A program made the position numbers and the translations under genes. From the NCBI GenBank assembly GCA_021812025.1, contig JAKAPD010000013.1:1-10192 (forward strand): a DNA stretch of 10,192 nt, written 5' to 3'. This DNA is from Microcaldota archaeon (GTDB lineage Archaea > Micrarchaeota > Micrarchaeia > Micrarchaeales > Micrarchaeaceae). Under the pieces are notes generated by a model that was not told the DNA's origin, did not search any database, and saw only the letters and a program-made list of their open reading frames with translations. Below are positions 7,520 through 10,192 of this stretch, one piece after another. Position 1 is the stretch's first letter. Each line of letters opens with the position of its first letter.

Positions 7520-7561
7520 CTTAAGTAATCTAAAGAGAATACATATTAAAGGTTACTCTGT

Positions 7562-7635
7562 GCCCTTGTAGTTTAACTTGGATAGAACGCGGGCTTGCGG
7601 AGCCTGTAATCCGGGTCCAAATCCCGGCAGGGGCG
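7562..7635 (+). tRNA. tRNA-Arg (anticodon GCG)
   Basis: The cloverleaf folds by hand without gaps. The acceptor GCCCTTG (7562-7568) pairs with CAGGGGC (7628-7634) with one T-G wobble. T8 and A9 follow, then D stem GTTT/GAAC with G18-G19 in the loop. Anticodon stem CGGGC/GCCTG holds loop TTGCGGA, so the anticodon is GCG (7597-7599), reading CGC and CGU. A four-base variable loop TAAT (7607-7610) is followed by T stem CCGGG/CCCGG. A15 and T48 form a proper Levitt pair. The discriminator is G73 at 7635; CCA is not encoded, as is common in archaea, and there is no intron. The T loop begins T-C-C rather than the usual T-T-C. A membrane-protein gene starts 13 nt downstream and is probably on the same transcript. 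Confidence 0.93.
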
Positions 7636-7639
7636 CTTT

Positions 7640-7644
7640 GGTGG
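7640..7644 (+). promoter_or_regulatory. Ribosome-binding site supporting a TTG start
   Basis: GGTGG lies four bases before TTG 7649. Its GGTG part can pair with the CACC of the archaeal 16S 3' end. Because there is no in-frame ATG near the beginning of the frame and an in-frame TAA lies at 7607-7609 inside the tRNA, this site is the main argument for initiating at TTG 7649. Confidence 0.5.
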
Positions 7645-7648
7645 TTCG

Positions 7649-8506
7649 TTGCTAAGGCTTTACGGTTACATTGGACTGGCGCTGATCGCTTTTGCAGCCG
7701 CCAACTTCTATTTAGTAATACAGCCATTCGCAGAGTGGTACATACCAATAGTATGGTACGGGTTCATACTTTTTGTCGACAGTCTTGTCTACAGAGTGAA
7801 AAAGAAATCGCTGATTTCCTCTTATCCGAAGGAATTCGTGTTCATATTGGTTATATCGGTGCCGTTCTGGCTGATATTCGAGGTCTACAATCTGTTCACG
7901 CACAGCTGGTATTACGTGAACTACCTGTGGTATGTCCACCTTGCGAACTTTACGATAATATTGCCCGCTATACTTGAGACCGTCTCACTAGTGGGAGCGC
8001 TCGAGATCGGCAAAAATCTGGACCGTAAAAGGAGGACGCTGCTGATAAAGCTCTACTCCGGATTGGACTCGCGGAGCAGCTTTGCCGCGATATGGCTGCT
8101 GGTGCCGATAGGCGCGCTCGCAGTGCTGCTCCCTTTCGTTGTGCCTGCGGCTATTGGGGTTGCTGCCATGTTCATAGGGCTTTTCCTGCTTTTCGACCCG
8201 TTGAACTACATAATGCGCAAGCCGAGCATAATGCAAAAGATTGCGTCCGGAAAGAGAAGCGTTGTCCTTCAGCTAATTCTCGCCGGTCTGATAGTGGGGT
8301 TCTTCTGGGAGCTGTTCAACTACATGGCTTATCCGAAATGGATATACACGCTTTCGCCGGCCTTTATGCCAAACCTGAAGCTCTTCCAGATGCCAGTGCT
8401 GGGCTATCTCGGTTACATCCCGTTTGCCGCAGAGGCGCTCGCCTTCTATGTTTTTGTGCGCGGGTTCGTATTCAAAAAGGACAACGTGCTGCTTTTGAGC
8501 GATTGA
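7649..8506 (+). CDS. Polytopic membrane protein with internal duplication, function unknown
   Basis: I do not recognise a characterised family. The 285-residue protein has about eight membrane helices and reads as two copies of one unit. Copy 1 has GFILFVDSLVYRVKKKS (38-54), EVYN then WYY (78-81, 87-89) and PAILE (106-110). Copy 2 has GLFLLFDPLNYIMRKPS (177-193), ELFN then WIY (221-224, 231-233) and PFAAE (258-262). So D44/D183, E78/E221 and E110/E262 are paired acidic residues in or beside membrane helices. The start is TTG, supported by an adjacent GGTGG; the gene begins 13 nt after tRNA-Arg with no room for its own promoter. P-x-x-x-E in each half is faintly like the P-x-E-E motifs of repeat-built CarR-type lycopene cyclases, but the resemblance is too weak for an assignment. 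A membrane-lipid or prenyl substrate is only a guess from that and the neighbours. Confidence 0.75.
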   Translation: MLRLYGYIGLALIAFAAANFYLVIQPFAEWYIPIVWYGFILFVDSLVYRVKKKSLISSYPKEFVFILVISVPFWLIFEVYNLFTHSWYYVNYLWYVHLANFTIILPAILETVSLVGALEIGKNLDRKRRTLLIKLYSGLDSRSSFAAIWLLVPIGALAVLLPFVVPAAIGVAAMFIGLFLLFDPLNYIMRKPSIMQKIASGKRSVVLQLILAGLIVGFFWELFNYMAYPKWIYTLSPAFMPNLKLFQMPVLGYLGYIPFAAEALAFYVFVRGFVFKKDNVLLLSD

Positions 8507-8514
8507 ATAAATAG
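8505..8514 (+). promoter_or_regulatory. TATA-like box for the metallopeptidase-like gene
   Basis: GAATAAATAG overlaps the stop codon of the preceding gene. A start about 26 nt from its centre falls at roughly 8534-8538, at or just before ATG 8538, so the mRNA would be leaderless or nearly so. This spacing also argues for ATG 8538 over the in-frame TTG at 8529. Confidence 0.4.
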
Positions 8515-8537
8515 TCTCTGCTGTAATCTTGATATTG

Positions 8538-9107
8538 ATGAAGACAAAGTCAGACATCGAGAGAGTTAGGCTAAACAGATCGCTCGCAGACATTGATGCC
8601 GTGCGATTCACGCACAAGTTCCCAGGGTGGGAGGGCCATAAGGGAATGACCTTGTCTGGTGTCGAGGCACCTTTGCTTCAGGTGTTCCGCGGTTTTGAAA
8701 ATGTAGATGCGGTGCACGGAATCTTTGGAGCGAATACTGGAAAAGTGCTCGCGAAGGTAAAAGTGGCGGTTTATGACGGAATGGGTTATGCGTGGATCGA
8801 CAACGAAAGGGGGCGCCTAAGGCTTATGATAAACAGGCAATACCTGCAGAAAGGCAGGAAAATCGACATATACCTTGATGTGATACACGAGCTAACGCAC
8901 ATAAGGCAGCATATGAAAGGAATCGATTTGTGGGACGAGAGATACAGGTACGTTGACAGGCCGACCGAGATAGAGGCATATGGAAATGCGGTAACAGAAG
9001 CAAGAAGGTTGGGTATGCCTTTGAAGGAAATCAAAAGATACCTCAGGGTGCCGTACATACCGAAAGAGAATTTCGAACGGCTATTCAGGAATCTCGGCTT
9101 GGAATGA
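8538..9107 (+). CDS. Putative zinc metallopeptidase (HExxH), unassigned family
   Basis: This 189-residue protein has a gluzincin-like signature: DVIHELTHIRQH (114-125) contains HELTH (117-121), and about 25 residues later RPTEIEAYGNAVTEA (141-155) offers E144 or E146 as the third zinc ligand. The arrangement of a helix with HExxH, a short loop with D-E-R-Y-x-Y, then an E-x-E-A-Y helix is typical of small zinc peptidase domains. The N-terminal 110 residues look like a mixed alpha/beta fold ending in a strand-rich segment (KVKVAVYDGMGYAWIDN, 73-89). There is no signal peptide or membrane helix, so it should be cytosolic. No antitoxin-like, regulator or substrate gene is adjacent, so its target is unknown. 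I could not place it in SprT, ImmA or M48 with confidence. The start is ATG 8538; TTG codons at 8529 and 8535 are also in frame. Confidence 0.72.
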   Translation: MKTKSDIERVRLNRSLADIDAVRFTHKFPGWEGHKGMTLSGVEAPLLQVFRGFENVDAVHGIFGANTGKVLAKVKVAVYDGMGYAWIDNERGRLRLMINRQYLQKGRKIDIYLDVIHELTHIRQHMKGIDLWDERYRYVDRPTEIEAYGNAVTEARRLGMPLKEIKRYLRVPYIPKENFERLFRNLGLE

Positions 9108-9120
9108 GTTGTACAGAACC

Positions 9121-9130
9121 GATTTAAATG
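9121..9130 (+). promoter_or_regulatory. TATA-like box for the GNAT gene
   Basis: GATTTAAATG, 26-35 nt upstream of ATG 9156, predicts transcription start at about 9150-9154, so the transcript would have almost no leader. No Shine-Dalgarno is present before the ATG, which fits. Confidence 0.5.
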
Positions 9131-9133
9131 CTG

Positions 9134-9145
9134 TTTTCAATTTTT
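9134..9145 (+). terminator. T-rich tract after the metallopeptidase-like gene
   Basis: TTTTCAATTTTT lies 27 nt past the stop at 9107. Archaeal intrinsic termination uses T-rich tracts, so it may end that transcript. It also lies between the TATA box and start site of the GNAT gene, where it might simply be promoter sequence. Confidence 0.25.
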
Positions 9146-9155
9146 CCTTGATTGC

Positions 9156-9695
9156 ATGAAGAAAGAGTTTACTATACGGGACGTGAAGCTCGAGGATGGT
9201 CCGCAGATAATCCAGAATTATTACGGCTACTTCGAAGAGCTTAAAAGGGACCCTGGCTTTGGATTATTGCTGCCGGAAAAGAAGCCGAGCATGGCAGGCG
9301 AGGTCCGATGGTTCGCAGACGCATACGCGAGGTTCCTTGAAGGCAAGAGCGTGTTCCTTGTGGCGGAGTCTGATGGAAAAGCAGTCGGGGTCTGCGACGT
9401 CATAAGGAAGACCAGCGGTAGATATCAGAACCACGTTGGCGTTGTCGGGCTGGCCGTCGCTAAGGAGTATAGAGGCTTTGGAATAGGCGAAGCGCTGATG
9501 AGGGAGATGATTAAAAAGAGCAGGAAGAAGTTCGATATCCTCACATTGGGCGTCTTGATCAATAACAAGGGGGCGTTCGCACTCTACAAAAAACTCGGCT
9601 TCGAACTTTACGGCACGCTCCCGGATTGCATAAAGAGAAAGGGGAAATATTTCGGAGAGCACGAGATGTACATGCATTTGAAGAGGCGCAGGTAG
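9156..9695 (+). CDS. GNAT-family N-acetyltransferase
   Basis: The protein is predicted to transfer an acetyl group from acetyl-CoA to an unknown amine. The 179 residues cover a single complete GNAT domain. The N-terminal strand is FTIRDVKLED (5-14). Strands SVFLVAESDGKAVGVCDV (65-82) and GVVGLAVAKEYRG (95-107) lead into motif A, whose pyrophosphate-binding loop is R106-G-F-G-I-G111. Motif B is LGVLINNKGAFALYKKLGF (131-149), with N136/N137 and the LYKKLGF helix typical of the family. The ending EHEMYMHLK (168-176) resembles RimI- and ribosomal-protein-type acetyltransferases that finish with 'Dx(h)xM', but the substrate cannot be inferred. It has its own TATA-like box and starts at ATG 9156. 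rtcB follows after 49 nt with a separate box, so the two are probably independent units. Confidence 0.88.
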   Translation: MKKEFTIRDVKLEDGPQIIQNYYGYFEELKRDPGFGLLLPEKKPSMAGEVRWFADAYARFLEGKSVFLVAESDGKAVGVCDVIRKTSGRYQNHVGVVGLAVAKEYRGFGIGEALMREMIKKSRKKFDILTLGVLINNKGAFALYKKLGFELYGTLPDCIKRKGKYFGEHEMYMHLKRRR

Positions 9696-9700
9696 TCAGC

Positions 9701-9710
9701 ATTTAAATAT
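9701..9710 (+). promoter_or_regulatory. TATA-like box for rtcB
   Basis: ATTTAAATAT, with core palindrome ATTTAAAT, lies 35-44 nt upstream of ATG 9745 and close to the archaeal TATA consensus. The implied start at about 9731 leaves a leader of around 14 nt. Confidence 0.55.
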
Positions 9711-9744
9711 GTAGAACCTTATCTTATCCGGAAACAGTGAACCT

Positions 9745-10192
9745 ATGGTCGACAAGATAAGCGATTACCTATGGGAGATCAAGAAGGATGAAAGTCTAGG
9801 AATGCGCGTGCCGGTCCGCATCTACGCCAACAAAGCGATAATCAGCACAATGCAGAAGGACAGGACGCTCAAGCAGGCAACAAATGCAACGTCTCTTCCA
9901 GGGATAGTAAAGAATATGCTGGTACTTCCGGACGGGCATGAAGGGTATGGAAGTCCGATAGGAGGGGTTGCAGCTTTTGATTCCGAAGACGGCATTATTT
10001 CGCCCGGTTTCGTTGGCTATGACATAAACTGCTCTGTACGCGTGATCAAAACTAATATGACAGAAGGCGAAGTCAGACCCAAGCTTTCAACGCTTATGGA
10101 CAAAATGTTCAAGAACGTCCCGAGCGGCGTGGGCAGCGTGATGAAGCTGGGCTTCACGATAAATGACCTTGACAACGTGTCGACCCAAGATC
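9745..10192 (+). CDS. rtcB: RNA-splicing ligase RtcB, N-terminal part (runs off the window)
   Basis: RtcB joins 2',3'-cyclic-phosphate (or 3'-phosphate) and 5'-OH RNA ends with GTP and Mn2+, and seals tRNA exons after intron removal in archaea. From ATG 9745 the frame is open to the window end: 149 codons of a protein normally about 480 residues. The diagnostic block is LPDGHEGYGSPIGGVAAFD (61-79), then GIISPG (83-88) and GYDINCSVR (91-99), in which D93 and C96 are the first two metal ligands. The usual 'PGGVGYDINCGVR' reads PGFVGYDINCSVR here, so two glycines are replaced (F89, S97). The remaining histidine ligands and the GMP-accepting histidine lie beyond the window. No intein is present in the visible portion. 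The N-terminus also has YANKAIISTMQKDRT (27-41), a normal RtcB beginning. Confidence 0.93.
   Translation, partial: MVDKISDYLWEIKKDESLGMRVPVRIYANKAIISTMQKDRTLKQATNATSLPGIVKNMLVLPDGHEGYGSPIGGVAAFDSEDGIISPGFVGYDINCSVRVIKTNMTEGEVRPKLSTLMDKMFKNVPSGVGSVMKLGFTINDLDNVSTQD

Noticed and set aside
7560..7636. tRNA frame starting at G7560 with acceptor GTGCCCT/GGGGCGC
   Set aside because: It needs two wobble pairs and breaks the spacing to T8, A9 and the D stem. The 7562-7635 frame gives a regular cloverleaf.
8092..8514. A 140-codon plus-strand open frame in another phase
   Set aside because: It overlaps the duplicated membrane protein, is rich in Arg/Cys/Ala with no motif, and looks like a phase shadow.
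1..10192. Mobile elements, CRISPR arrays, toxin-antitoxin or defence modules
   Set aside because: I saw no transposase or integrase motifs, no regularly spaced repeats and no inverted-repeat-bounded segments. Every gene except the unassigned ones fits core archaeal functions.

Overview
The window reads as archaeal chromosome. It carries a replication factor C large subunit, an archaeal/eukaryal-type AsnRS, a small histone-fold protein, a DUF2070 membrane protein, an RtcB ligase, a tRNA gene without an encoded CCA, and TATA-box-like elements at archaeal spacing upstream of most transcription units. Arg is mostly AGG/AGA and Ile mostly ATA in the reading frames. Gene density is very high and there is no mobile element, CRISPR array or phage gene. 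A small-genome DPANN/Micrarchaeota-like lineage would fit, but that placement is inference.

Layout: (1) 1-933, minus strand, rfcL, cut by the window start. (2) A divergent AT-rich promoter region, then on the plus strand uppS (1052-1747), a DUF2070 membrane protein (1766-3625), asnS (3674-4993) and a SEC59/dolichol-kinase-like membrane protein (5001-5957), all tightly spaced. (3) A 109-residue histone-fold protein with a basic C-terminal tail (6103-6432), whose stop codon directly abuts the stop of a convergent GlcNAc-1-phosphate-transferase-like gene (6433-7476, minus). (4) A palindrome-bearing intergenic region, tRNA-Arg(GCG) (7562-7635), and 13 nt later a TTG-initiated membrane protein built from two copies of one repeat unit (7649-8506). 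(5) A stand-alone HExxH metallopeptidase-like protein (8538-9107), a GNAT acetyltransferase (9156-9695) and the start of rtcB (9745 to the window end), each behind its own TATA-like box.

How the genes fit together: the clearest theme is the polyprenyl/dolichyl-phosphate sugar carrier used for archaeal N-glycosylation. UppS would make the cis-polyprenyl diphosphate, the SEC59-like protein would phosphorylate the alcohol form with CTP, and the MraY/Alg7-like transferase would load GlcNAc-1-P onto the lipid phosphate. The DUF2070 protein sits 18 nt downstream of uppS and has several conserved-looking His/Asp/Asn motifs, so it could act on the same lipid, but its function is unknown. The remaining genes are information-processing or unassigned: rfcL, asnS, tRNA-Arg, histone and rtcB. 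No defence system or other exotic operon is evident. The least explained items are the DUF2070 protein, the duplicated membrane protein, the tailed histone and the small metallopeptidase.
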